24,849 nt of DNA from Pseudomonadota bacterium (GTDB lineage: Bacteria > Pseudomonadota > Alphaproteobacteria > Rhizobiales > Devosiaceae). The stretch is from positions 1 to 24,849 of the forward strand of contig JAEYTY010000131.1 of the NCBI GenBank assembly GCA_023433775.1. The letters run 5' to 3'. Below are positions 15,043-22,667 of this stretch, in pieces; position 1 is the first letter of the stretch; every line of letters begins with the position of its first letter. Both the position numbers and the translations under genes were made by a program. The notes under the pieces were generated by a model, which searched no databases, was not told the origin of the DNA, and worked only from the letters and a program-made list of their open reading frames with translations.

Positions 15043-15061
15043 CTGCACATCCGTTATGCAG
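15043..15061. promoter_or_regulatory. Dyad upstream of the DUF1127 gene, shared motif with mmsA/lysR region
   Basis: CTGCA (15043-15047) and TGCAG (15057-15061) are inverted around CATCCGTTA. CATCCGTTATGCAG (15048-15061) matches CATCCGTTGTGCAG (13262-13275) at 13 of 14 positions. Relative to the minus-strand genes downstream (DUF1127 here, mmsA there) the motif has the same orientation and nearly the same distance to the start codon (~73 and ~67 bases). A TGCA-ended, interrupted dyad is a plausible LysR-type site. The protein that binds it is not known. Confidence 0.4.
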
Positions 15062-15169
15062 TGAGCGCAAGACCGAGGCACTTATGCTGAACAAATCCTT
15101 ACCGCCTCTGAAGCGCTCCCGCGTCCCCATTTCAGGCATCCAGCTCGTCAAGGCACTGATTTTACAGCG

Positions 15170-15201
15170 AAAAACCGGGCACACGTTTCGTGCACCCGGT
15201 T
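15170..15201 (-). terminator. Intrinsic terminator of the cydABX operon
   Basis: On the minus strand AACCGGG and CCCGGTT form a 7-bp stem, continued after a 2x2 mismatch by a 4-bp inner stem (CACG/CGTG) and a 3-base loop, and followed by TTTTT. It starts 30 bases beyond the cydX stop, which is where a terminator for the bd-oxidase operon should be. On the plus strand no T-run follows, so it works in one direction. Confidence 0.8.
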
Positions 15202-15231
15202 CGTAAAGTGTCCAACGCGTCGTCGCGTCAG

Positions 15232-15369
15232 CTATGCATTATTGGCGTCCGCATTGGCCCGCGCTTCCAGCGCCAGCCGCCGGTCCTCGCGCATTTCAAA
15301 CCACATGGCGTTGAGAATGCCGAAAGTACAGGCAAGGCCAATGCCGAGGATCCACGAAAAATACCACAT
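15232..15369 (-). CDS. cydX: Cytochrome bd small subunit CydX
   Basis: This 45-aa single-span membrane protein starts MWYFSWILGIGLACTFGILN, which matches the CydX pattern (MWYFxWILG, then a small-residue-rich helix to about residue 22). CydX binds at the CydA/CydB interface and is needed for a stable, active bd oxidase. It has a charged C-terminal extension (REDRRLALEARANADANNA) and so is slightly longer than the 37-aa E. coli protein. An AGGAG site lies 8 bases before the ATG. It starts 9 bases after the cydB stop and is followed by the operon terminator. Confidence 0.93.
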   Translation of the reverse strand: MWYFSWILGIGLACTFGILNAMWFEMREDRRLALEARANADANNA

Positions 15370-15378
15370 GTCTCTCTC

Positions 15379-16524
15379 CTAATAGGCGTTGGGGTTCTTG
15401 CCGAGGCTTTCGGTCGTCACCGGGCCGCGCATGACCCGGAAAACCCAGCTCGTATAGGCAAGGATGATGGGCAGGAAAAACATCGTCACCAGCAGCATGA
15501 TGAAGAGCGTCATATGGCTCGATGAGGCATCCCACAGCGTCAGCCCGGCATTGGGCATGATCGAAGAGGGCAGGAAGAACGGAAAGAGCGAAAGCCCTGC
15601 CGTCGATACCACGCCGATAATGGCCGCGCTGGTGGCGAGATAGGCCAGCCACTTCTGCCGCCCGATCAGCCCGAACACCGCCACGGCCAGCCCGCCCAGG
15701 CCAAGCACGGGCGCGGCGATCATCCAGGGATAGGTGCCGTAATTGCTCAGCCACCCGCCCCGCGTCAGTTCCACCGTCTTGGCCAGCGGATTGATCGGCG
15801 CATTGGGGTCGATCACGCTGGTCACCACATGCCCGTCTATGAAGCCGACCCACACGCCGCCCAGCGCAAAAAGCACCAGTGTGGCAAGGCCCGACCAGAT
15901 GCCATAGGTGCGCGCCCGCTCGGCCAGAATGCCGTCGGTCCGCCCCACGATCAGCGTCGCGCCATGCGTTACGATCATCCCGAGGCTCACCAGCCCTGCC
16001 AGCAGTGCGAAGGGCATCAGCAGTTGGAAGAAGTTGCCGTCATAGAAAATGCGCATCGTGTCATCGAGACGGAATGGCGCGCCCAGCAAAACATTGCCCA
16101 CGGCCACGCCCAGGATCAGCGCCGGCACGGCCCCGCCCACGAAGAGGCCCCAGTCCCACACAGCGCGCCAGCGCCTGTCTTCGATCTTGCCGCGGAACTT
16201 GAACCCAACCGGACGCAGGATCAGCGCCAGCAGGATCACGATCATGGCGAGATAAAAGCCCGAGAAGCTGACGGCGTAGAGCGGCGGAAAAGCCGCGAAA
16301 ATGGCGCCGCCGCCCAGCACCAGCCACACCTGATTGCCCTCCCATGTGGGCCCGATCAGGTTAAGCAGGATGCGCCGCTCCTCGTCGGACCGTGCCGCAA
16401 AGGGCAGCAGCGCTCCGACGCCCAGATCGCGTCCGCCCATGATCGCAAATCCGATCAGCAGCACACCGAGCAGCAGCCACCAGATCAACCGCAGGGTTTC
16501 GTAGTCGAGAGGAATGGTGCTCAC
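15379..16524 (-). CDS. cydB: Cytochrome bd quinol oxidase subunit II
   Basis: This 381-aa inner-membrane protein is subunit II of the cytochrome bd oxidase, which couples quinol oxidation to oxygen reduction at low oxygen. GRDLGVGALLPF near the N-terminus corresponds to the GFDLGVG motif, and SDEERRILLNLIGPTWEGNQVWLVLGGG and ILRPVGFKFRGK are family landmarks. Several further membrane helices run to the C-terminus. The start is GTG, overlapping the cydA stop (GTGA), with AAGGAG 8 bases upstream. It is followed directly by cydX. Confidence 0.95.
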   Translation of the reverse strand: MSTIPLDYETLRLIWWLLLGVLLIGFAIMGGRDLGVGALLPFAARSDEERRILLNLIGPTWEGNQVWLVLGGGAIFAAFPPLYAVSFSGFYLAMIVILLALILRPVGFKFRGKIEDRRWRAVWDWGLFVGGAVPALILGVAVGNVLLGAPFRLDDTMRIFYDGNFFQLLMPFALLAGLVSLGMIVTHGATLIVGRTDGILAERARTYGIWSGLATLVLFALGGVWVGFIDGHVVTSVIDPNAPINPLAKTVELTRGGWLSNYGTYPWMIAAPVLGLGGLAVAVFGLIGRQKWLAYLATSAAIIGVVSTAGLSLFPFFLPSSIMPNAGLTLWDASSSHMTLFIMLLVTMFFLPIILAYTSWVFRVMRGPVTTESLGKNPNAY

Positions 16525-18119
16525 GATCCAAGCTCCTTGTTGGCGGGGGTTGGGCTATGGGCGACCATGACGAAGTCGAATTCGTCATCCTCGCCGGTAA
16601 ACAGCTTGTCCTTTGGCCCGGCCTTGATGATGCGCACCATCAGCATGATCATGATGATCAGCAACACGGTGTAGAGCAGCACGAAGAAGCTCAGCGACAG
16701 GACGAGGTCGAGCACGGTCAGGCTCGAAGCCGCGTAGAAGGTTGGCAGAACACCCTCCACCACCCAGGGCTGGCGCCCGAATTCGGCGATGAACCAGCCG
16801 CTTTCGATCGCAATCCAGGGCAGCGGCAGCATGAAGGCGCTGAACCACAGCAGGGGCTTGTTGGTGTCGATCCAGCCACGCGAAGCGCGGTAGAACCACA
16901 GGGCGAAGAAGGCGATGAAATAGAAGCCCAGCCCCATCATGATGCGGAAGGTCCAGAACAGCGGCCACACATCGGGCACCGTGTCGGCCGCCGCCATGGC
17001 AACTTCCTCGTCCGTGGCATTCTCCACATCGACGCGATATTTCTTCAGCAGCAGGCCATAGCCGAGGTCGGGCCAGTGTTCGTCGAATGTCGCCCGCGCT
17101 TCGGCATTGGTGCCATCGGCGCGGATTTCGGCGAGGGCCATGTAAGCCACCATGCCCGAGCGGATGCGATCCTCGGCCCGCGCCACCAGTTCATTGATGC
17201 CTTCCAGCTCCTCGTCCAGCGAGCGCGTCGTGATCAATCCGCCGAGCCATGGAATCTGGAACTGCCAGATCGGCTCGCCGTCGGCGCCGGGAATGGCAAT
17301 GACCGTCCAGGGCGCCGGTGCCGGTTCGGTGTGGAACGAGGCTTCGATGGCCGCAATCTTCATCTTCTGGTGTTCGGTCGCGACATAGCCGCTCTCGTCA
17401 CCCAGCACGACAACCGACAGCGCCGAAGCAAGGCCGAAGCTGGCCGCCACAACGATCGAGCGCTTGGCCAGTTCGACATGTTTGCCGCGCGCCAGATAGA
17501 AGGCCGAAATCGCCAGCACGAAAACCGCGCCGCAAAGATAGCCGGCGCTCACCGTATGCACGAACTTGGCCTGCGCCACCGAGTTGAACAGCACCGCCAT
17601 AAAGTCGGTGATTTCCATGCGCATCGTATCGGGATTGAACTTCGCCCCGACCGGATTTTGCATCCAGCCATTGGCAATCAAAATCCACAGCGCCGAGAAA
17701 TTAGCGCCCAGCGCCACCAGCCAGGTCACGATCAGGTGGCCGATCTTGCTCAGCCGGTCCCAGCCGAAGAAGAAGAGACCGATAAAGGTGGCTTCGAGGA
17801 AGAAGGCCATCAGGCCCTCGATGGCCAGCGGCGCGCCGAACACGTCGCCGACATAATGGCTGTAATAGCTCCAGTTCATGCCGAACTGGAATTCCATCAC
17901 GATGCCCGTCGCCACGCCCATGGCGAAGTTGACGCCGAACAAAGTGCCCCAGAACAGGGTCGCCTTGCGCCAGATTTCGCGCCCCGTCATCACATAGACG
18001 CTCTCCATGATGGCCATCATGAAGGACAGCCCGAGCGTCAGGGGTACGAAAATGAAGTGATACATCGCTGTGGCAGCGAATTGCCATCGCGAAAGGTCGA
18101 CAACAAGCATGTCGATCAT
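16521..18119 (-). CDS. cydA: Cytochrome bd quinol oxidase subunit I
   Basis: This 532-aa subunit carries the three haems and the quinol site. His21 in MYHFIFVPLTLG and His188 in KFVHTVSAGYL match the haem ligands H19 and H186 of E. coli CydA (constant offset of 2), and E101 and E109 match E99 and E107. The Q-loop is long: KIAAIEASFHTEPAPAPWT through DLGYGLLLKKY aligns with the E. coli type, so this is a canonical bd oxidase, not the short-loop cyanide-insensitive kind. GRQPW follows. The start at MIDMLVVDLSRWQF is chosen for an AGGAGG 10 bases upstream; another ATG three codons later is possible. A longer open frame upstream covers the promoter and is rejected. An FNR box lies ~80 bases upstream. 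Confidence 0.96.
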   Translation of the reverse strand: MIDMLVVDLSRWQFAATAMYHFIFVPLTLGLSFMMAIMESVYVMTGREIWRKATLFWGTLFGVNFAMGVATGIVMEFQFGMNWSYYSHYVGDVFGAPLAIEGLMAFFLEATFIGLFFFGWDRLSKIGHLIVTWLVALGANFSALWILIANGWMQNPVGAKFNPDTMRMEITDFMAVLFNSVAQAKFVHTVSAGYLCGAVFVLAISAFYLARGKHVELAKRSIVVAASFGLASALSVVVLGDESGYVATEHQKMKIAAIEASFHTEPAPAPWTVIAIPGADGEPIWQFQIPWLGGLITTRSLDEELEGINELVARAEDRIRSGMVAYMALAEIRADGTNAEARATFDEHWPDLGYGLLLKKYRVDVENATDEEVAMAAADTVPDVWPLFWTFRIMMGLGFYFIAFFALWFYRASRGWIDTNKPLLWFSAFMLPLPWIAIESGWFIAEFGRQPWVVEGVLPTFYAASSLTVLDLVLSLSFFVLLYTVLLIIMIMLMVRIIKAGPKDKLFTGEDDEFDFVMVAHSPTPANKELGS

Positions 18120-18200
18120 GGCGTCAAAGCCTCCTGTTTTGATGGCCCGAGTCGGGGGCCACCCTTGTCCCGACTTAGCCCGCACAGACTGTCCTTCGCC

Positions 18201-18214
18201 TTGATTCAGATCAA
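18201..18214. promoter_or_regulatory. Perfect FNR/ANR box between cydABX and cydDC
   Basis: TTGATTCAGATCAA is an exact match to the FNR consensus TTGAT-N4-ATCAA. It lies in the 160-base gap between the divergent cydA and cydD genes, centred at 18207.5. A candidate -10 hexamer, TAGGAT, lies at 18237-18242, exactly where a class II FNR promoter (site at -41.5) would put it for cydD. Toward cydA, a matching -10 is less clear (CTAAGT on the minus strand at 18173-18178). An FNR-type regulator gene lies just beyond cydC and is the obvious candidate to bind. Confidence 0.85.
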
Positions 18215-18279
18215 GACGGGTTTTCACCCCTCTCCTTAGGATAGACACTCCTGCCAATTGCAGAATCCGGGACGCATTC

Positions 18280-20001
18280 GTGAAGCCAGAAGACAAAGCC
18301 GCCAGCAAAGGCCTCGCCCGCCTTCAGCCCTTTGGTGGCAGGGCACTCTGGCTTGCCATCGCCGCGCCGCTGCTCGCCGGATGCCTGCTCGTCGCGCAGG
18401 CCTGGATGCTCTCCGATGTGCTGGGCCAAACCATCGAGCAAGGCGTTGCGCCCTCGCTCCTGCTGCCCACCATTGCCATCATCGGCACCATTCTTGCCAT
18501 CCGAATCGGCCTTGTCGCCTTGGGCGAGCAGGCCGGCGCCATGAGCGCCGAGGCTATCAAGCAGCATTTGCGTCAGGTTCTGTTCGCCGGCCTTCTCCGC
18601 CGTCCCCCGCGCCGCGCCGATGCGCCATCCTCCGGCGCCGCCGCCGCCGCCATCATCGAGCAGGTCGAGGCGGTCGAAAGCTATTTTGCGCGTTACCTTC
18701 CCGCGGCCATGCAGGCCATGGTGCTGCCGCTGGTTTTCGGCGCCATCATCCTGCCGCTCGACTGGGTGGCCGGCGTGCTCTTTCTGGTCTCCGCGCCGCT
18801 CATTCCGGTGTTTATGGCCCTGGTCGGCTGGGGCGCACAAATTGCCACTGACCGGCAGGCCCAGGCCCTCACCCGCCTGTCGGGCCGCTTTGCCGATCGC
18901 CTCAAGGGCCTTCTCACCCTCAAGCTGCTGGGCCGCGCCGAAGCCGAAACCGAAGGCATTGTCGCCGCCAGCGAAGCCCTGCGCCGCCGCACCCTCAAGG
19001 TCCTGCGCATTGCCTTCCTGTCCTCTGCCGTGCTCGAGTTTTTCGCCGCGCTCGGCGTCGCCGGCGTGGCGCTCTATATCGGCCTCACCTTCATCGATTT
19101 CCTGCACCTGCGCAGTTCACCGCTGACCCTGCAGCTCGGTGTCTTCCTGCTGCTCATGGCGCCCGAGGTTTACAATCCTCTCCGCCTCCTTGCCGCGCAT
19201 TACCACGACCGCGCCGCCGCTAAGGCCGCATTGATCGAGATCGAGCGCCAGCTTGGCGCCATCCCCGAGGCCATTGAACCGCTCGCTGATATCTCCCCGC
19301 GCGCCAGCCCGCCCATCGCCATCACGCTGACGGGCCTCACCCTGCGCACGCCCGACCGGATGCGCGCCGTGCTGCATGGTGCATCGCTCAATATTCCGGC
19401 AGGCCAGCATGTCGCCCTGCTGGGTCCCAGCGGCGTCGGCAAGACGACCCTTATGGAAACCCTCGTCGGCCTTCGCCCCTATGATGGCGGGCTAATGCTC
19501 GACAATCGCGCCCTCACCGACTGGCCCGAAGCCGAATTGCGCGCCCGCACCTTCCTCCTCGCCCAAAGGCCGCGCCTCATCCACGCCAGCCTTGCCGACA
19601 ACATCGGCTTGGCCCGCCCCGGCGCCAAGCGCGCCGAAATCGAACAGGCCGCCGAGCACGCCCGCGTCGCCCCCTTCGCCGCCGCGCTGCCACAGGGGCT
19701 CGACACACTGATCGGCGAAGATGGTCTCGGCCTCTCCGGTGGCCAGGCCCAGCGCCTCGCGCTTGCCCGGCTCTATCTCCGCGATCCGGCGCTCATCCTT
19801 CTCGATGAACCAACTGCCCATCTCGACGCCGCGCTCGAGGCCGAGATCATTGCCGATCTCGTCGCCTTCGCCACGGGCCGCACCCTGGTCATCGCCACCC
19901 ATTCGCTGGCAGTCGCCAGCCATATGCACAAGGCCTATCGCATCGCCGGCGGCGAATTGCTCACCGCCGCCGTTCCACCACGCCAGAGGGGCGTCGCATG
20001 A
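18280..20001 (+). CDS. cydD: CydD, ABC transporter subunit for cytochrome bd assembly
   Basis: This 573-aa inner-membrane half-transporter pairs with CydC to export glutathione and cysteine to the periplasm, which is needed for bd-oxidase haem assembly. The first ~330 residues hold the transmembrane domain (for example ALWLAIAAPLLAGCLLVAQAW and AMVLPLVFGAIILPLDWVAG). The ATPase follows: Walker A GPSGVGKTT (382-390), signature LSGGQAQRLALARL, Walker B LILLDEPTAHLD and switch region VIATHSLA. The start is GTG at 18280, with only a weak purine site upstream, so the exact start is less certain. It is divergent from cydA and overlaps cydC by ATGA. Confidence 0.93.
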   Translation: MKPEDKAASKGLARLQPFGGRALWLAIAAPLLAGCLLVAQAWMLSDVLGQTIEQGVAPSLLLPTIAIIGTILAIRIGLVALGEQAGAMSAEAIKQHLRQVLFAGLLRRPPRRADAPSSGAAAAAIIEQVEAVESYFARYLPAAMQAMVLPLVFGAIILPLDWVAGVLFLVSAPLIPVFMALVGWGAQIATDRQAQALTRLSGRFADRLKGLLTLKLLGRAEAETEGIVAASEALRRRTLKVLRIAFLSSAVLEFFAALGVAGVALYIGLTFIDFLHLRSSPLTLQLGVFLLLMAPEVYNPLRLLAAHYHDRAAAKAALIEIERQLGAIPEAIEPLADISPRASPPIAITLTGLTLRTPDRMRAVLHGASLNIPAGQHVALLGPSGVGKTTLMETLVGLRPYDGGLMLDNRALTDWPEAELRARTFLLAQRPRLIHASLADNIGLARPGAKRAEIEQAAEHARVAPFAAALPQGLDTLIGEDGLGLSGGQAQRLALARLYLRDPALILLDEPTAHLDAALEAEIIADLVAFATGRTLVIATHSLAVASHMHKAYRIAGGELLTAAVPPRQRGVA

Positions 20002-21650
20002 AAGCTCTCTTCGCCTTCGCCCCCCTGTTCCGGCGCCGCCTTGGCGCGCTGTCGCTCACCCTGCTGCTGTCACTCATCGCGCTGGCCGCCGGTGTCGCCC
20101 TGCTCGGCACGTCCGGCTGGTTCATCACCGCCGCGGCCCTCACCAGTGCGGGCGCCGCCTTTAATCTCTTCGTGCCATCGTCGCTGGTGCGCGGCTTTTC
20201 CTTCATCCGAATCATCGCGCGCTATGGCGAACGGCTGGTCGGCCACAATGCCACCCTGCGGCTCCTGTCAGACCTGCGCGGCTGGCTCTTCGCTTCACTC
20301 TTCCCCCGCCTGCCGCTGCCGCAAAATTCGCTGCGTCATGGCGATCTCGTCAGCCGCCTCACCGCCGATGTCGATGCGCTCGACACCGCCTTTCTCGTCG
20401 CCATCGGCCCCTGGCTCGCCGCCTTCACCATCGGCAGCCTCATGACCATTGTGCTCGCTTTCCTGCTGCCCGGCGCCGCCCCCATCTATGGCCTCGCCAT
20501 GGCCGCCGCGGTGCTCGTCGTGCCTTTCCTCCAGATCGGGCTGGGCCGTCGCGCAGGCCGCGACTCGGTGGCCGCCGCCGCCGATGCGCGCATTGCCGTG
20601 TTCGATGGCCTTGTCGGGCAGACCGATCTCACCATTCTCGGCGCGCTCGGCACCACCCAGTCCCGATTTGCATCCGCCACCGCGCAGCTTGCCAAAATCC
20701 GCCAGCGCCTCTCCGCCCTCACCGCCGGCGCCGGCGCCGCCGTCCAGCTTCTCGCGGCCATTGCCCTTATCGGCACGCTCTGGGCCGGGCTCGAAGCCCA
20801 TCATGCCGGTGCACTCGATCCTGCCGTCATGGTCGCGCTTCTGCTGGCTGTGCTCGGCAGCTTTGAAGCCACCAGCATCATCGTGCGCTCTGTCGGCAAG
20901 GCCAGCGCCGCCATGGCCGCCGCCGAACGGCTGGATGCCCTGGGCAAGCTCCCACCACCCGTCGCCGAACCTGTCGCCCCTGCCACTCTGCCAGCCGATG
21001 GCGCTATCGCGCTCGACAATGTCAGCTTCGCCTATACCGGCGGCGCGCCGGTCCTCCGCAATATCAATCTCACCATCGCACCGGGCGAACATGTCGCCAT
21101 CACCGGCCCCAGCGGCGGCGGCAAGTCGACCCTGCTCAAGCTGCTCCTGCGCCTTGCCGATCCGCAATCGGGCCAGTTGCGCATCGGCGACGTACCTTTG
21201 CCAGACGCCTCCACAAGCGCCATCCACGCCCACATGGCCCTGCTCAGCCAGGACAGTCCGGTCTTCATCGATTCGGTCCGCAACAATTTGCTTATCGCCC
21301 GCCCCGGGGCCGACGAGGCCGCGCTCTGGTCAGCCCTCGCCGCTGCCCGGCTCGATACCCTGGTCCGCGCCCTGCCCGATGGCCTTGATACAATCATTGG
21401 CGAAGCGGGCCGCACCCTTTCGGCTGGTCAGGTGCGCCGCCTCTGCCTCGCCCGCGCGCTGCTCTCCGACGCGCCGGTCCTGCTCCTCGACGAGCCGACC
21501 AATGCGCTCGACCGCGAGAATGAGGAAGCCTTTTTCGCCACCCTTGCCGAAGCCGCCCGGGGCCGCACCGTGATCATGGTCACCCACGCCGCCCTGCCTG
21601 TCGGCACGGTCGACCGCGTGCTGACGCTGCGTGATGGAAAACTCGTGTGA
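19998..21650 (+). CDS. cydC: CydC, ABC transporter subunit for cytochrome bd assembly
   Basis: This 550-aa partner of CydD begins with a membrane domain containing the CydC-typical ALLGTSGWFITAAAL and RGFSFIRIIARYGERLVGH segments. The ATPase has Walker A GPSGGGKST (370-378), Walker B VLLLDEPTNALD and the switch VTHAALP. The signature is LSAGQVRRLCLARAL, with Ala where CydD has Gly, a mild deviation for a subunit of an asymmetric heterodimer. The start overlaps the cydD stop, so both subunits are made together. Its stop codon directly abuts the stop of the convergent fnr-type gene with no spacer. Confidence 0.93.
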   Translation: MKALFAFAPLFRRRLGALSLTLLLSLIALAAGVALLGTSGWFITAAALTSAGAAFNLFVPSSLVRGFSFIRIIARYGERLVGHNATLRLLSDLRGWLFASLFPRLPLPQNSLRHGDLVSRLTADVDALDTAFLVAIGPWLAAFTIGSLMTIVLAFLLPGAAPIYGLAMAAAVLVVPFLQIGLGRRAGRDSVAAAADARIAVFDGLVGQTDLTILGALGTTQSRFASATAQLAKIRQRLSALTAGAGAAVQLLAAIALIGTLWAGLEAHHAGALDPAVMVALLLAVLGSFEATSIIVRSVGKASAAMAAAERLDALGKLPPPVAEPVAPATLPADGAIALDNVSFAYTGGAPVLRNINLTIAPGEHVAITGPSGGGKSTLLKLLLRLADPQSGQLRIGDVPLPDASTSAIHAHMALLSQDSPVFIDSVRNNLLIARPGADEAALWSALAAARLDTLVRALPDGLDTIIGEAGRTLSAGQVRRLCLARALLSDAPVLLLDEPTNALDRENEEAFFATLAEAARGRTVIMVTHAALPVGTVDRVLTLRDGKLV

Positions 21651-22373
21651 TCAGCCGCAGCGCAGGCGCAGCCGCGCCAGATCAGGCACGGTCACGTGCC
21701 GGTAATTGACGATCTCGATCACATGCTCGGCCTTGAGCTTGCTGATTTGCCGGCTGACGGTCTCGATGGTCAGCCCCAGAAAATCGGCAATATCGGCACG
21801 GCTGAGCGGCAGGTCAAAACTGGCGACGGGCTGCTCCTCGGTCGGGTCGATATGGCTGGCGATCATGAACAGGAAACTCGCCACCTTTTCCGACGCCGTC
21901 TTGCGGCCCAGCGTCACCATCCAGTCGCGCGCCTCGTCCAGCTCGCGCAGCGCCTGCATCATCACCCGGTGTTCGAGCGGCGCGCTTTCGGTCATCAGCG
22001 CTTCGAGCGCCGGCTTGGGAATGACGCAGAGATCCACTTCCGACGCCGCTTCGGCGCTCACCCGGCTTTCGCTGGCAAAGGGACGGCCCAGCAGATCGGG
22101 CGCAAATTGCAGCCCCACCACCTGCTGGCGGCCATCCTCGAGCACCTTGGTCAGCTTCACCACGCCGCGCAACACATTGGAAAAGCTGGCAATCGGCATC
22201 GCATCGGCCAGCAATTCCTCGCCGGCCTCCTTGCGCACCCGCCGCGTGGACTTGGACAAGGTCATCAATTGTTCCGGGCGCAAAGCCCCGCAAATGCCCT
22301 GATGACGCGCCTCACAACTTTGGCAAAGCACCGGTATTTCGGAGTTGTGGATGTCCTTGCGAACCGTCTGCAT
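21651..22373 (-). CDS. fnrN: FNR/FnrN-type oxygen-sensing Crp-family regulator
   Basis: This 240-aa cytoplasmic regulator senses oxygen by an iron-sulfur cluster. The ligands are visible: C17-x2-C20-x7-C28 near the N-terminus plus C116 in EVDLCVIPK, the FnrN/ANR spacing. A cyclic-nucleotide-type beta-barrel follows, then a helix-turn-helix ending in TIETVSRQISKLK. E204, S207 and R208 are the residues that read TTGAT half-sites, which agrees with the box at 18201-18214. Start: ATG 22373 with AGGAG seven bases upstream; a longer frame beyond it runs into repeat DNA and is rejected. Gene order suggests it controls cydABX and cydDC. The family is certain; the name fnrN versus fnrL or anr is a convention. 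Confidence 0.93.
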   Translation of the reverse strand: MQTVRKDIHNSEIPVLCQSCEARHQGICGALRPEQLMTLSKSTRRVRKEAGEELLADAMPIASFSNVLRGVVKLTKVLEDGRQQVVGLQFAPDLLGRPFASESRVSAEAASEVDLCVIPKPALEALMTESAPLEHRVMMQALRELDEARDWMVTLGRKTASEKVASFLFMIASHIDPTEEQPVASFDLPLSRADIADFLGLTIETVSRQISKLKAEHVIEIVNYRHVTVPDLARLRLRCG

Positions 22374-22466
22374 GGTTAAGCTCCTGACAGTGCAAGAGTT
22401 AGGTCGCTGTCGCGCACAGTATAAGCCGAATGTTTGTCGCTGTGCCAAGAGGCCGCACTTGCGCGC

Positions 22467-22575
22467 GGCCCTTCGGGCGAAATCGCTCCAGTGGACTCCG
22501 ACCCGTCCCGAAGGGCCTGACACGCCAGTGGCGTGTCGGGAGGCGAGGAGGCCACGAGACCTACGGTCGAGTGGC
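22467..22575. repeat. Palindromic repeat family C, copy 2 (longer form)
   Basis: Outer arms GGCCCTTCGGG (22467-22477) and CCCGAAGGGCC (22507-22517) are perfect inverses. Between them is AAATCGCTCCAGTGGA (from 22480), shared with copy 1 at 14696. Next is a perfect hairpin GACACGCC-AGT-GGCGTGTC (22519-22537), which reuses the same AGT loop, and then a 36-base tail (22540-22575) matching copy 1 at 30 of 36 positions. It occupies most of the fnr-type/copA intergenic region, with no gene visible in it. Confidence 0.65.
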
Positions 22576-22615
22576 ACGAACACTCAGACCCCTCTCTCCA
22601 CCTTTCCGACCCCTC

Positions 22616-22646
22616 TTGACCTTCCCACCATGGGAAGGTCCATATA
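22616..22646 (+). promoter_or_regulatory. CueR-type copper-responsive promoter of copA
   Basis: A -35 element TTGACC (22616-22621) and a -10 element CATATA (22641-22646) are separated by 19 bases, the stretched spacing typical of MerR-family promoters. The spacer is filled by the dyad ACCTTCC-N7-GGAAGGT (22619-22639; extended to GACCTTCC/GGAAGGTC), matching the CueR/HmrR operator consensus. It lies 22 bases before the ATPase start. Copper(I)-bound CueR would untwist the site to allow transcription. No cueR gene is inside the window. Confidence 0.9.
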
Positions 22647-22667
22647 CATCCGGACGAGGTGAAAGAC

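Noticed and set aside
15084..15206. 40-codon open frame with GAGG five bases before an ATG, next to the shared motif
   Set aside because: It runs through the cydABX terminator hairpin and resembles no known protein; conservation data would be needed to support it.
16557..18239. 560-aa open frame on the plus strand opposite cydA
   Set aside because: Rich in His/Gln/Arg with no recognisable motif, and antisense to a well-conserved oxidase subunit; a codon-bias shadow.
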